Source: Podospora pseudocomata (Eukaryota > Ascomycota > Sordariomycetes > Sordariales > Podosporaceae). Taken from it: a stretch of DNA of 64,000 nt. The DNA is taken from the NCBI RefSeq assembly GCF_035222375.1, contig NW_026946364.1, positions 372,001-436,000 of the forward strand, read 5' to 3'. Under the pieces are notes generated by a model. The model did not search any database. It was not told the origin of the DNA and was given only the letters and a program-made list of their open reading frames with translations. Both the position numbers and the translations under genes were made by a program. Below are positions 10,230-21,233 of this stretch, one piece after another; within the stretch, counting starts at the first letter, position 1, and the number at the start of each line of letters is the position of its first letter.

Positions 10230-10955
10230 ATGGGCCACTTCACACTCCTCTTCCTCCTGTCCTTTTCTCTCAGCGTGCTTGCCACTCATGATCCGGTGCT
10301 CCTCCCACGGCAGCACTTTCTGATCCCAGTGCAGACCTCAGACACGGTAACAATCCCCACCGAAACCAACGTCGAAGCAATAGCGTGCGCCTCGACCTTT
10401 TCCTCCCTCTCCGGCAGTTTCCCCACGGAGCCGCCCCGCGTCGAGGCGTTTTACATTTCGGCCCTACTCGACGAAGGATTCCTATCCGTCCACCCACGCA
10501 TCACCGAGTTGATCTCCTCGGCTGAAATGTACATGCGAGTGATAAGCTCGACAACGATCACGGACCCCAACAAGTTCTCCAAGCCCTGCTCCGTTGTGAT
10601 GGAACTCCAGACAGTGATCCGCGATGCGGTACCAACGGGTGTCACCAGCGACGAGCTGGTTGCTTATGATAAGGAGTTGACGTCTTGGATTAAGGAACAC
10701 AACAGCGTGGTCACCGAGTTTGCTGGGCAATGCGGTGGCGTCGATGAAAGTCAAGCAGCACATGCCCTTGCGTTTGCGATTACGGGAATGGAAGAGTGCA
10801 AGACTGCCTTTGCGGTGGCGTATGGGGTGATTAATCCGGCCACGATGACGGACTGGACATCCACGGCCGGTGGGGCGAGGGCCTGGGAGACGGGGCTGGT
10901 GAAGGAGGTTGCTGCTGTTGTTGGGGGTGTTGCCGTAATGGGATGGTTCTTGTGA
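10230..10955 (+). CDS. Secreted GPI-anchored four-cysteine protein, paralogue 3 of 3
   Basis: A 241-residue protein from ATG 10230 with a signal peptide (MGHFTLLFLLSFSLSVLA). Cysteines occur in IACAST, KPCSVV, GQCGGV and EECKTA, matching the four positions of the other two copies. The central block reads YDKELTSWIKEHNSVVTEFA, equivalent to the SW-containing helix of paralogue 2. The C-terminus (VAAVVGGVAVMGWFL) is hydrophobic as in a GPI signal, but the Ser/Thr stalk is shorter than in the others. It is the last gene of the array. A 21-bp minisatellite starts 167 bases after the stop. Divergence among the three copies is high, so the duplication is old. Confidence 0.85.
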   Translation: MGHFTLLFLLSFSLSVLATHDPVLLPRQHFLIPVQTSDTVTIPTETNVEAIACASTFSSLSGSFPTEPPRVEAFYISALLDEGFLSVHPRITELISSAEMYMRVISSTTITDPNKFSKPCSVVMELQTVIRDAVPTGVTSDELVAYDKELTSWIKEHNSVVTEFAGQCGGVDESQAAHALAFAITGMEECKTAFAVAYGVINPATMTDWTSTAGGARAWETGLVKEVAAVVGGVAVMGWFL

Positions 10956-11121
10956 ATGCACAGCGAGGAGATCAACCTCGAGATAAGCAGCTTCGAAGTT
11001 AGTGAGGAACATTAATATTCCATCATGACCCAGCACGTCGTGGACAAAATACCTAGTACTGCACCTGAAGTGGGTGAAATGTGTAATCATTATCAACCTA
11101 CACATCTTTAAAAAAAAGGTC

Positions 11122-11329
11122 GGGCGTATTCACTATCTTTCGAAGCCTACTAATATCTTAAGGCCTCCTGACTATCTTTCAAGGCCTCTTAACGATCTTT
11201 TAAGGCCCATTAACGATCTTTTAAGCCCTATGGACTATCATTTAAGGCCTCTTGTCTATTTTTGAAAGGCCTATTACATATATTTCAAGGCTTATTAGTG
11301 ATTTTTCGAAGCCTGCTTCAGTGCTTTGT
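11122..11329 (+). repeat. 21-bp minisatellite, about 9-10 degenerate units
   Basis: Units of 21 bases (one of 18 and one of 22) follow each other head to tail; a typical unit is AGGCCYMTTAACGATCTTTTA. Examples start at 11161, 11182, 11203, 11224, 11267 and 11288. Edge units are more diverged. The same motif appears as about three units near 44,800 in this window, so it is a dispersed family. Confidence 0.85.
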
Positions 11330-11431
11330 AGTGCCAACTCTTTTGTCCACAACGTGCCCAGCCATGTGGCGTTTCAATCGAGAACGTCCAAGATCCATGG
11401 TAATCCGGGGTAACACGAGAATATCCCTCCC

Positions 11432-11880
11432 TCATGCGTGCGCCCACGAAATGGGGCAGGAACGAGCCCCCAGCGCATAGCCCAGACCCGCGCGTGGCAC
11501 GCAGTCCATCTCTACGTTTGTACAGTCGAATGCCTTCAACAAAGGATAGTCGATGTTATCGTAAATCTTGGCCATGAAGCGTTGCGAGGGGTCGTCGTCA
11601 AATAGCATGGCACAACGGTAGGGCCTCCGCCCTCTCTCTGATGGACATCGCTGTCCATAATGATGGTTCATTCGTCTCGATCGCCTTCGGGAATATTCTC
11701 CCAAGCCGTGGTTTCGGCCGGTGGGTTGTTGAGCGCAAATCTGATTTTGTTCCTCTGTGCAAAAAATGGTTCTGGGCGTTGGGAAAAGTAAGAGCGGCGG
11801 AATGGTTCTGGAGGATTGTGAATTCGGATGTGAAGTTTGGTGCCTCGCGAGCATCGTTCGCTAGAAGGTTGCGATGACAT
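11432..11880 (-). pseudogene. Unrecognised coding remnant or short gene
   Basis: Two overlapping minus-strand frames are both protein-like. The first begins at about 11880 (MSSQPSSERCSRGTKLHIRI) and continues to EDGDRDE-like acidic codons near 11668. The second covers the 3' half to 11432 and contains AMLFDDDPSQRFMAKIYDNI and VEMDCVPRAGLGYALGA. The second half vaguely recalls the N-lobe of fungal kinase-like proteins (a VAKIYD-type strand followed by a long loop). Switching between frames implies an unseen intron or decay. Function is not assigned. Confidence 0.3.
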
Positions 11881-13051
11881 GTTGATAACGTTTGACGTCG
11901 ACGACTGTTGTGTGATTGTTTTGGGGAAGAAATTAGAATCAGCAAGATTTTTTAAGGGTGGGTTGGATATTAATGGCAGGTCTGGAGGTTATTGAGAAAA
12001 AGATTAAATAGGATGGTGGGCAGTGATTTGTCGGGGTTGGTAACACTGAGGGCATGGGTTCAGAGGTTGTGAGGCGGAAGTCGAGCCAAACCTTGTCAGG
12101 TGTTGGGGGCATACTTTGCTCGACGGCGTAAAATCTGGCTCATACTGGTACAATGGACAACTGCTGGTGTGTTACGTAGCAGACCAAACAAATTTCGAAC
12201 AAAGGCAACGGTACTTGCTGATAGTTAATCTCGTGGATGTACTGGAAATACACTGTGAGTGGTCACCGGTTTGGCATCAACGGACCTTGGCGGGGCGATG
12301 TGAAAGAAAGAGATTGACTTGCAACTTGGCAGTCGAACATTGCCCTTTGAATTGTGATTTGAAATCCCTTGAGAATTAAACTTGTCGCCTTCTGTATTGC
12401 AGACGGTGAGTGAGACTTCTACCTACATCAGACTCATATGGCCAAGTCTGACATTGTACAAGATATCCAGTACAAAATCAGGCTAGGGTTTGTGACATGA
12501 CTGCAGTGAAGACTACCAGCAAGGTCGTGGCAAGGCTGCAGTCTTATGTTTCCATCTGTACTTAGGTGCTTATGCTAACCTTCGAATTCCATAGCATCAT
12601 TCATAACTATACAAAGTTCCGCCCACGTATTCATATTTAAAGCAGGAAGGATTTTCACTAAGAACATGAGCCGCTGAAGGACCTTCCACAGCTCCGGTAA
12701 CCCCCACTCACCGCCGTCCCATCCGGCATCCCCCCCTGAAAAACGCTTGTGTTCCAGCCAAGAACAACCGCCGAAAACACTCCCCAATACCAAGCAAAAG
12801 CCAAGCAAATCTATAATGTCCCTTCCCGTGGGTCCCAACCACTTCCAGTCGAGAACGAAGACGTTGTCTGCCGGGTTCCGTTGGAGAGACAACAGGCTTT
12901 TGCCACTCCAAAAACATCCACCGATGGCTAGGCCGCTGGATCGAGATCCAGGTTCCACTCCCAGAACCTCAACCGACGCAGTGGCGGTGAGACGACAGCA
13001 TGCATTCCAGCATGCTACGTCGGTCACACTAGAACTGTTTGCTCAAGCATG
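11881..13051. other. Intergenic region, no supported gene
   Basis: Long frames exist on both strands at 12575-13256, but they are mutual shadows with erratic composition, no domains and no convincing start. The minus strand here lies downstream of the 13.05-13.84 kb gene and may include its 3' untranslated region. Confidence 0.4.
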
Positions 13052-13838
13052 TCAAGTAGAAGACATCCGTCGTGACCATGAGCGTCCCAACCGCGTAAAC
13101 AGAGGCACTTTCGTGGGGCTCGCCTTGGTCATTTTGAGGTCGTCAATACTCGTCAACGAAAAGCTCCGTTTTTTGTCCTCCTCTCCTGCCCGCACCTCTC
13201 TCACTGTTGGCGACTGCCGTTTCCTCATGGACGACCACTGCTTGGCGGCTGTTTGAGCTGAGAGCACGGGGAGCTGCCGCGTGTCCGCCTTGCGCTGGGA
13301 TGAGGTTTGTTTTTCGCTCTGTGTGCTCTCCTTGGTCTGGGCCTTCTCCAAGGAGTCCACCTCGCTGAGGGAACGAACCTGGGTGCTATCGGACTCACGC
13401 CGACTGACGGGGCTGGTGGCAGTGGAGTCGTCAACTGGGAGCATAAAGGAGAACGGGAATTCCACCGCGTTTCCGACTGGATAGAGCGGTTAGTTGTGTC
13501 AGGAGCGGTGTAGAGTAAATAGGGGTAACATAGGACATACCGTAGGTGGACCAGAGGTGGGTGTCAACAGTGTACTTGAAAAATTCACTGCTGACGGGGT
13601 TAAGGTTGTTCTGGTGAAGCCATCCAACCACCCACTGCTCCGATAGCTTGACGACATCTGACTTCTTTCCCGGCATCAGCAGCGAAGTGTCTTTACTTGC
13701 TGCATAGTTAAGGATGAACTGGCGTCGAGAGTGTTCGGCGGCAGTCAGGGCTTTCATGATGTTGCGTCGCTCCAAGTCCGCTGGGGCCGACTGACGTCTC
13801 CGCTCTCTGACAGCAATGTTCGCCGCGTCTGATGTCAT
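13052..13838 (-). CDS. Conserved-looking hypothetical protein, two exons
   Basis: Exon 1 is 13541-13838 and exon 2 is 13052-13476, separated by a 64-base intron (donor GTATGT, acceptor CCAG). Together they give 723 bases, 240 residues, in phase. The N-terminal half is helical and basic (NIAVRERRRQSAPADLERRN; EHSRRQFILNYAASKDTSLL) and has a compact folded look up to WSTYVGNAVEFPFSFMLPVD across the junction. The C-terminal half is Ser/Thr/Lys/Gln-rich and probably disordered, ending in a basic RLGRSWSRRMSST. No signal peptide or membrane segment is seen. A nuclear or cytosolic regulatory protein would fit, but I do not recognise the family. Confidence 0.7.
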
Positions 13839-16800
13839 GATGTCTGTTGCTTGAAGTGTAAATGGCGCCGGATGCTGGGATGAAAGGTAGTGTTATGGAG
13901 GTTTTTCGTGGAGGAACTTGGGTTGTCGTGGGTACATTGAGGGTCAGGTCATGTATCTATGGTCTGCTGGTCTGATCCAACGTCTAATGCTTGTCGAGCA
14001 GTTCTTATGGCTGTTAGGGGAAGGGGAGATCGGGATGGGATGGTAGAATTTGGATGGTTCGAAGGAACACAAGGTTGACTTTGGTCTGTTATCAGTTTGG
14101 CGTGGACCAAGTGGGGGCTGGCTTCTTTAAGTGGTCGTGGATCGGTGCCCTTTTGGTGCCATCGGAGGAACGAAGTTTGGGCTGAGTCTGGACGGGCTGG
14201 TATCACCCGTGGCCGGGACGATCCCAGAGGTCCAACCGCACGGTACGGGGTGTAGGGGTATCTTACAGGTTGTCAGCCCTCCGCAGGCCCCCTTCGCTTT
14301 TCCGCTGCAATGTCGTACCGAGTTGTCTTTGGACCAAGAAGTCGGGTTCTGGCTAAGAAAAACCGCCAAGGAACCGCCAAGGGCGTGGTGTTACTTGGCA
14401 TACGGCAGTCAGAGGGAGCGAGTGATGCCGGGGGTTTGGATGCGAAGATGTTTGCGGGGAAAGAAGCTGGGGAAGCTTCCGTCCATTTTCTGGACTCTGG
14501 CAGCCTGCGCTACCAGACGACGGGGCGCCAGCCAGCCCGCAGCGGACTGTTTCTCAACCGACAATCAGTCCGATTGTTCTGTCTGTGTAGTGAAGGGCAA
14601 TGGTGCCATCAGCATTCTTCTTTTATGCGAAAGGGCATTTATAAAGGTGGTCAGCGAGCAACTCGGACTGGTCAGGTATGGCCCCGACACTTGGGCCCAG
14701 CAAACTGCCATGCCATGTTTCGTGTCTCTCCAGCTCGGTGGTTTGCATTCCAACAGCATCTTGGCGTTGTCGATCCTTTTCCTCCTGAAAGGAGAGCTGA
14801 CTTGTAAGATGGCCATGTGCTAGTTGTTGCCAGTTTTGGTACCCTTTCAAGGCACGTCACTGCTGTCATTGACACTGTCCGGAAACGGCCGCCTTTCCCA
14901 GTCGACATCATCTTCAACCAGTCGGAAGCCAGAATGTGCTTTGCCAAGACATGCCCCTGTCATATGTTCGATGTTGTTTGGAACGACAACTGTTCTAGGC
15001 CCAGACCTTATCTTGGATACATCACCCTACATGAGGATGTTCTCAATGGAATTGAGTGGTTGACATGCCGGTGGTGTAAGTGTTCAGTACAGACCATGGC
15101 ACTCAACACCCTCAATTTCGGAACGGATACCCAGCCCCCTGATGGCGGCAGCAACATGCAGCCGATCTTTCCCGTCATCGCCAATCATTTGGAAAATGTC
15201 GGAATCTCTCAAAATGATGGGTCAAAAATGCCGTGTTCGGAGCACAAGAGATGAGTTTATGCTGATCGTAGGACAACATTTGATGGTCATGGAAAGCTCA
15301 TATAGGCTGGCATTAATTGCTTCAATCAGATAGTCCAGCCAGCAACAATAGTATTGTTTTTTGGTGATATCTAGTTGGCTCTGAGCTCATGAATCCAGTC
15401 AAATAGGTACCTAGCACATGACCGATTGAGACACATCCCTTGCATCGGCCGGCAAGCCCTTAACCAATTGGTATCTCGGGTGTCAGATTTGTCATTTGGG
15501 TAACCTTTGTCATCCCGACAGAGTTAGTAGGATTGTTTATTTGCCGCATGTGAAGTTCCGGTCTTCAGTGATGAGAATGATGTTAGTGTCACAACATAAG
15601 GTGAAGCATACAACTCATACACAAAATCTTTGTGTGGGCTTGGGTATTGTTTACGCATGATATTCATCTGGTGTGGCACATTGCTTCACACACACATTAA
15701 AAGTGGGTAAAAAATATCGATCATGTTTCTCTTGAAAAATCTTACCAAATTAAAATAGTACCTAGGCTAGGTGAGGCAAAGGGCTGGGTGAATGACGTTG
15801 ACGGCTGTTTATGTTTATTGCAGCTGCTATCAAACAGAGTACCATACGTGATTGTGTAGTTCAAGTGTGAGTCCGCTGTCCAGCTCTTCTCACAAGGCTG
15901 TGTGAGAGGACCTTGGCCTCTTTCCAGATTAACACACTCTAGTTGCTCGCTCTTCTTGAAATCTGTATCTTTCATTAATAGTCTCAAATTTGTCTTGTTT
16001 CTCCTTCATATCTGAGATAATCAAGGTACCAAGAGCGGCAAAGACCTGACCAAGCCAAACCATCCACGGGGAGCAACTCAAGGCGTGTGAGTCTGGAGGT
16101 GGGTATACTCAGCAAGATTTCTGCCTATTGTAAGGGTTGACTCATGGAGCCACCCATATATGTCATCTGAAGTCTGTCATCCCAAGTCAAGCAATCAGCT
16201 CCCAGTCAACCAGCGGACTTCTCTGCACAGATATAATTTCCCATTTTCCCGCCACTTCCAGCCTCCATCAGATATCCTCGTGTATTTATTTTTCGTTCAG
16301 AGAATCAGAGGTCCTTTTCTTACTCTTTTCGAACCACCTTACTTCTCTCCAATTATATCACTTCTCTCCAACAACCAACATGGGAATGAAACAACTTTCC
16401 GATCGCGAGTCCAGGGCAGCCCCTGCTAGTGTGAAGACCTGGTAGGTAGGCAGAGATGGAAAGCTACCTACCGTAGAGAATGATCATTGATCTAGCACTT
16501 AGAATTGCTCTTTGAATTGTGAACACTGGTGGTACACGAGCGCTCAAAGCTCCCTGTGTTGGAGACCTGTTTGGCATGGTCATAATGTTCTGAAAAAATT
16601 ACCTTGTGCCTAGTTCTTGAAAGTTACATTCCTTTGCTTCCATCCTGTAGTCATGCCAGCTGCTTCCGGACTTCCAGGCATTTTTCCTTTTCAAGTCTAC
16701 ATATTGAGAGTAATGCAGATTACCATTGTTATTTGCCCTGAGTAGTGTGTATAACGGGATATTTGGCTCTAAAGATACCGAATTACCTAGGTAAAATGGT

Positions 16801-17386
16801 CTCTGTGTATGAACAATGTGTTCTAACAGGTCCGCCAGTTGGTGGTATCTTGACATTCATCTTACCTCTGCAGGACCTAAGTTCTGCAAGAAAGAGAGGT
16901 CTCCTCTTTTATCCAAGACAACTTGGAAGGCAACAGTCCATTCATGTCTTCCATAAAGAGATTGAAATGGGATACAAATGGAACCTAAGATGACAAATGT
17001 ATTGTGAGATGTGATGTTTACAGTAGTGAGAATATGTTGGTAACCTGGAAGTGCAGCTGTACTTTATCTTGCTATCTGGAGATGATGCTTTCTTACCTAG
17101 GTATACAAAAGTCTTCTTTTACCTGGATTATATTGGAGAATGAAAGCCATTGCGAGGAATATTGATAATCGCCGCGAGATGGCAGTTGCTCCATTGCTAC
17201 CGAGCCATCTGTTCCAAAGTCATAAATTTGGCTTGCGGAGAGTGACACGTTTTGCCATTTAAATCCCGGCAGAAAAGCATCCTTGGTAGCGCTGCCTACA
17301 GCACAATCGACCTACACAACAACTAAAAGGCCGTTCTAGAAATTTGGAAAAAGCTCCGACGACCGAAGCAGGAACCAACCATCGAT
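13839..17386. other. Gene-poor 3.5-kb stretch
   Basis: No gene is supported. Frames at 14131-14823 and 14817-15254 start at GTG rather than ATG and show no domain. From about 15,350 the sequence becomes more AT-rich and stop codons are frequent in all frames. A CT-rich leader followed by ATG 16380 is described separately. Confidence 0.4.
16380..16445 (+). other. Orphan gene start: CT/CA-rich leader with a 21-codon frame
   Basis: A strong fungal-type leader (CT-rich from about 16,300, ending CAACAACCAAC) precedes ATG 16380. The frame reads MGMKQLSDRESRAAPASVKT and a Trp, then stops at 16443-16445. The stop lies inside a possible donor (GTAGGT at 16,441), but no credible second exon follows. 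It may be a very short peptide gene, a truncated gene, or the first exon of one I cannot see. Confidence 0.25.
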
Positions 17387-18700
17387 ATGTCTACATCAAA
17401 ACCTTCGCGAATCTTTTCGCCTTCTGGGTCCTCCTTGGAGTCCTCTTCGTCTGATAATAGGCAGTCATCCGAGGAAAAACCCCTCGCTATCGCACGCCGC
17501 AATCTACTCCAGATTCATCCCAATATTAGTTCCATCCGCGTCCCCGGGCCATCGGTAACGCCGGGGCGAACCCGGCCAATCACGGGAACGACATTGCCTT
17601 CTGCGCGCCCTCCACCATTGTTGCGTCCCCAGCCGCCCTCTGCTCGTGCCCCAGCGCGCTCCAAGTCCACCTCTGAGCAAACGTCTCTGCCAACTTCGCC
17701 AGTCCAGCCGACCCCTGGCAAGCCCCTGCTCTGGCAAAGTTGGGCTACTTTCCCTCTCCACGCAGCACCCTACCTGCCTCTCAACCAAACACAACCCAGA
17801 AGCAACAGCAACAACAACATCACCCGGCCCCCGAACCCGAGAAACCTCTCATTGCACCCCCATTCCCCTACCTACCCGGCACCTTGGCCCCACCCTCCGT
17901 AATCGCCATCTTCAACAACACCCCCTCCGGACCCCCCCTCACAAACCCCATCTTCCCCATCCCCCCCTCCTCCCTCACACCAGCAGTCTTCACCTCATCC
18001 CTCAGCCCCTCCCAAACCCTCCTCTTCACCAACCCCGACGGCCCCCCCGGCCCCCCCCCGTTTCCTCCCACCAGACAGCCTCACCCCGGAAACCGACCCG
18101 AGCACCTTCCGTGCCTGTGACTGCGTCCTCACCCTACTATGGTTATACAGCCCCCAACTAGCACTCGACTTTTTCGGCCCGACAGCCCCAATCACGACGC
18201 CAATTTAGAGGTATTCGACGGCCGGGTGCAAGAGCACTGGGTGAAAAAGGAGACACCGGGAGGGGGGTTGCGCCAGGTGTCGCAGTTTGATGTTTGCAGG
18301 GTTGGTGATGAAGTGACAGTTTGTTTATCCCCCTCCACCCCCGCCCCCATCCCCCAGCAAAAGATTATACGGTTGTTGACTCTACAGGAAATAGATCGGC
18401 TTCCGGACTCAGTCCAGCAAGAGAATGTGTCGCTACAGGGCCAAAATCTTGCGTGATACGGGGTTATGGACTAGCATTGACGCCAAGGACGAGGTTGTTT
18501 GCGCTGAGCGGGAGGAGAAGGAAAAAGTAGAAAGATTTGGGGCTATTGTTGGAAGAGAGTTGCTCTTGACTAGGTTTTGGTACCGGCAGCCATATTATGA
18601 GGTTAGGATTGAGGTTGATGGGATGATGATTGCTTATACATGGAGTGCACGCTCAAGCCTATCACTTCACGGCGACGAACAAACACTGGTGAACGAATAA
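17387..18700 (+). CDS. Proline/serine-rich hypothetical protein, frames unresolved
   Basis: ATG 17387 follows a good leader and starts a Ser-rich N-terminus (MSTSKPSRIFSPSGSSLESS). Coding character continues to the stop at 18698-18700 but passes between two frames several times: a Pro-rich part around 17,740-18,050, a folded-looking part (FRACDCVLTLLWLYSPQLAL) near 18,100-18,170, and a C-terminal part with REKEKVERFGAIVGRELLLT-like helix and FWYRQPYYEVRIEVDGMMIA. Runs of 7-9 cytosines lie at the switches. Either short introns that I cannot place, sequence errors in the C runs, or decay explains this. Function is unknown; no signal peptide is seen. Confidence 0.45.
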
Positions 18701-18839
18701 AAATTCGACTTCGAGGTATCATATCATATACATAAAAATAGCATCGAGCCGGCCCTTTCTCTCCCCCTTTCGGCACCGCCCGGGTGGTGGTTATCTGCTT
18801 TCACCCTTCTTACTCCTCCTCCTTCTCCCCATCATTTAC

Positions 18840-19925
18840 TTAGAGACGGTAAAATCTCTGCCCGTTTCTCATCGACCTCTTTCCAATGCGGCCTCTGCCA
18901 TTGTCAGAGTCGCTGTCAGAGTCCTCGCCATCAGTGTCAGAGTCGATGCCGTCAGTGTCGGAGTCGGAGTCGGTGTCGTTTCCGTTGTTCTTTCCCTTTC
19001 CCTTTCCCTTGCCCTTACCCTTACCCTTGCCCTCGGGTGCTTGACGCGCAAGAAGAACAGCGGCATTACCCTTGCCCTTGCCCTTGCCAACTTGAAGCTG
19101 TTGGGCACCGGCACCAACGAGTCTAAGAAGGTCATTGATAGCACCATTAGCATTGCCCTTGCCCTTGCCCTGAGCCTGACCAACAAGTAAGCCCAAAAGC
19201 TGGTTGAGCTGGCCTCTGTTGACGTTTTGGCCCTGGCCCTGGAGCTGACCAGTGACAAGCTGGAGGAGCTGGTTGAGCTGAGCGTTACCGTTGCCGTTGC
19301 CGTTGCCTCTGAGGACCTGGCCGAGGAGCAGCTCCAGGATGTCATCGACGTCATCGATATCAAGCTCGTCGTCGGAGTCATCGACCCGCACGACACGGTT
19401 GACTCTGCCGCCGCCAATCAAGTTGAGAAGTCCGCCAAGGTTCAGGTTGTTGTTGCCGGCGCCGAGGTTGAGGCCATTCCCTCCGATTCCGATGAGCCTC
19501 AAGAGATCGTTGATGTTGGCATTGCCTCCTCCAATAAGCTGGAGCAGATCCTGAAGACGGATGTTGCTGTTATTCTTGCCCTTGCCTCTGTTGTTGTTAT
19601 TGTTGTTGTTCTTCTTTCCCCTTGCAGGCTCGGTGCCGTTGACGATAACAACAGGCGTGGCTGTAGCGGTTGCCTCGGTGATGGTGGAGATGATCTCCTC
19701 GATCTCCTCGGTTGCGGTAGGAGTCTCGGTTACTACCACCTCTGTCTCCTCAACAGCTGTGGTCTCGGCGACGGTCTCGGCGGCGGTCTCGGTGACCACC
19801 ACAGCCTCGGATGTGACAGTAACAACAACAGCACCATCCTGAGGAGCAGGGACAGCCTGAACTGCTTGACCGAACAAAAGAGTGGATGCCAGAACGGCGT
19901 GTCTCCAGGACAATGTGATGGCCAT
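18840..19925 (-). CDS. Secreted Gly/Asn/Lys-rich repeat protein
   Basis: A 361-residue protein from ATG 19925, the start that gives a signal peptide (MAITLSWRHAVLASTLLFGQ then AVQAVPAPQ). A Thr/Val/Glu-rich region follows at about 30-90. A central low-complexity part then carries at least five copies of a short leucine motif (LQDLLQLIG, INDLLRLIG, LGGLLNLIG, LNQLLQLVT, LNQLLGLLV, INDLLRLVG), spaced by Gly/Asn/Gln-rich linkers. The C-terminus has GKGKGKGKGKGKGK, an Asp/Ser/Thr-rich acidic stretch, and a basic end with one KR pair (IGKRSMRNG), a possible Kex2 site. No GPI signal is present. Regular LLxLhG helices in flexible linkers suggest self-assembly or matrix binding at the cell surface. 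Known families are not recognised. Confidence 0.8.
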   Translation of the reverse strand: MAITLSWRHAVLASTLLFGQAVQAVPAPQDGAVVVTVTSEAVVVTETAAETVAETTAVEETEVVVTETPTATEEIEEIISTITEATATATPVVIVNGTEPARGKKNNNNNNNRGKGKNNSNIRLQDLLQLIGGGNANINDLLRLIGIGGNGLNLGAGNNNLNLGGLLNLIGGGRVNRVVRVDDSDDELDIDDVDDILELLLGQVLRGNGNGNGNAQLNQLLQLVTGQLQGQGQNVNRGQLNQLLGLLVGQAQGKGKGNANGAINDLLRLVGAGAQQLQVGKGKGKGNAAVLLARQAPEGKGKGKGKGKGKGKNNGNDTDSDSDTDGIDSDTDGEDSDSDSDNGRGRIGKRSMRNGQRFYRL

Positions 19926-21233
19926 TTCGTCTGATTTTGTGGCTTTGTCGTTAGGAAACAAAAAAAGGAACGTTGTCGTAAGTAATGATGCAGAATCAAA
20001 AGGATTGTCGTTAAAAGAAAGAAAAAAGGGATCAACCCTGGTGACGTTGAAAGAAAGGAGGGAAAGGGCGAAGAAAGAAAGAAACAGCAAAGTCGAGTAT
20101 CGAACTGACGACCAAAAGGAGAAAAGAACTCTGGAAAAAAGGTGGGATGAACCTCCCCTTTTAAAGAGGCACAATTGGGACGAAGCGTCTGTTCTCCTAC
20201 GAGACACCATCGCGTTGGATTTGGCACATCCTGGCTCGATGTTACCTTGCACCTCGAACCTTCATGCTTAGTCCCATCTCCTGTTTGGAAAAGTCTCCTA
20301 GGCTCGAGCCAGGGTGCCAAAACATCGTCAACAGCGGCAGCTGGCGCGCTTCACGAACCCGGAAGTTGGTAGGTTCCCAAAAGTGCACAGGCAGTCTGAA
20401 ACCCCACGTCGATCAGTCGTCTCGAACCCTGGGATGTGCCGTCCTCGCGCTAGCTTCATCAGAAGTGGTGGTTGCGGCTCTTCAGTCGCTCGAGGTTGCA
20501 TTGAGCGGCAGCCATTGGGTCCTCGGTTGCCCCTGTGGGGATCGTAGCGCGCCCTTGGGGTTTGGTGCCAAGATCTTGGGAACCTGGAGAAAGTGTTTCA
20601 GCTCTCCGTCTCAGACGAAGTAGCCTGTCACTGCGATTGGGTGGACAAAAGGAGAAAGTCGCCTACACTACCTCAACGAAGCCATTGCCGATGGTAATAC
20701 AGCAAGGTTCCTCAAGCAAGAAAAACCAATGTCGAGTTTTGAGTTTGTTGTGTCCTGCTGGCTCCATCCCCTGCGTGTTTGAAGCTTTCTTTAGACCAAG
20801 GGCCAGGCGCACCAATCCGAGACGAGGAGTTGAGCAGAAATATGTCAACACAACCATTTCATCAACCGTCGTCTGGTTTGACTTCAAGGAGGTGGGAGGC
20901 AAAAATAGAACCTCAGACCAGACGAAATCATGCATAGATGATCTTCTAGACGGCCGATCAGATGGATAAGCCCTTGGTATTGTCGGTTACTGTGTCGATG
21001 CAGACTGGCCTAGCCTTGAAACCAGGGACAGCGTATTGATCTTGATCCTTGATGTTTGTCGACCATCCGCGCTGTTTACCATGGTTGCCGACTCTCCACC
21101 TTACTGCAACCCAGCTTCTATGCCTTGGTGACATTGGCCCGGTCCAAGCAAGTGTACATAGATCTCGCCGAGTTTGTTTTCGGGCTTGGCATGGACGCAA
21201 TGCATCCTGGGACAAAGAGAGTCCGATGCTCAA
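19926..21233. other. Intergenic region, about 1.3 kb
   Basis: The first 250 bases upstream of ATG 19925 are purine-rich on the plus strand (CT-rich leader on the minus strand), fitting the promoter of the repeat-protein gene. The rest shows only short frames without domains. Confidence 0.4.

Noticed and set aside
12575-13256. Overlapping frames on both strands downstream of the 13 kb gene
   Set aside because: Each is the shadow of the other, with no motifs; composition is not that of conserved proteins in this window.
14131-15254. Two long plus-strand frames
   Set aside because: Both start at GTG, have no domain, erratic composition and no leader; kept only as a comment in the gene-poor stretch.
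18869-19417. Ser/Thr/Arg-rich minus-strand frame
   Set aside because: Alternative frame of the Gly/Asn/Lys-rich secreted protein; its regularity comes from the repeats of that gene.
18840-19925. RiPP precursor (dikaritin/ustiloxin-like) reading of the repeat protein
   Set aside because: The LLxLhG units are not separated by regular KR/RR Kex2 sites and no DUF3328 or tyrosinase gene is nearby.
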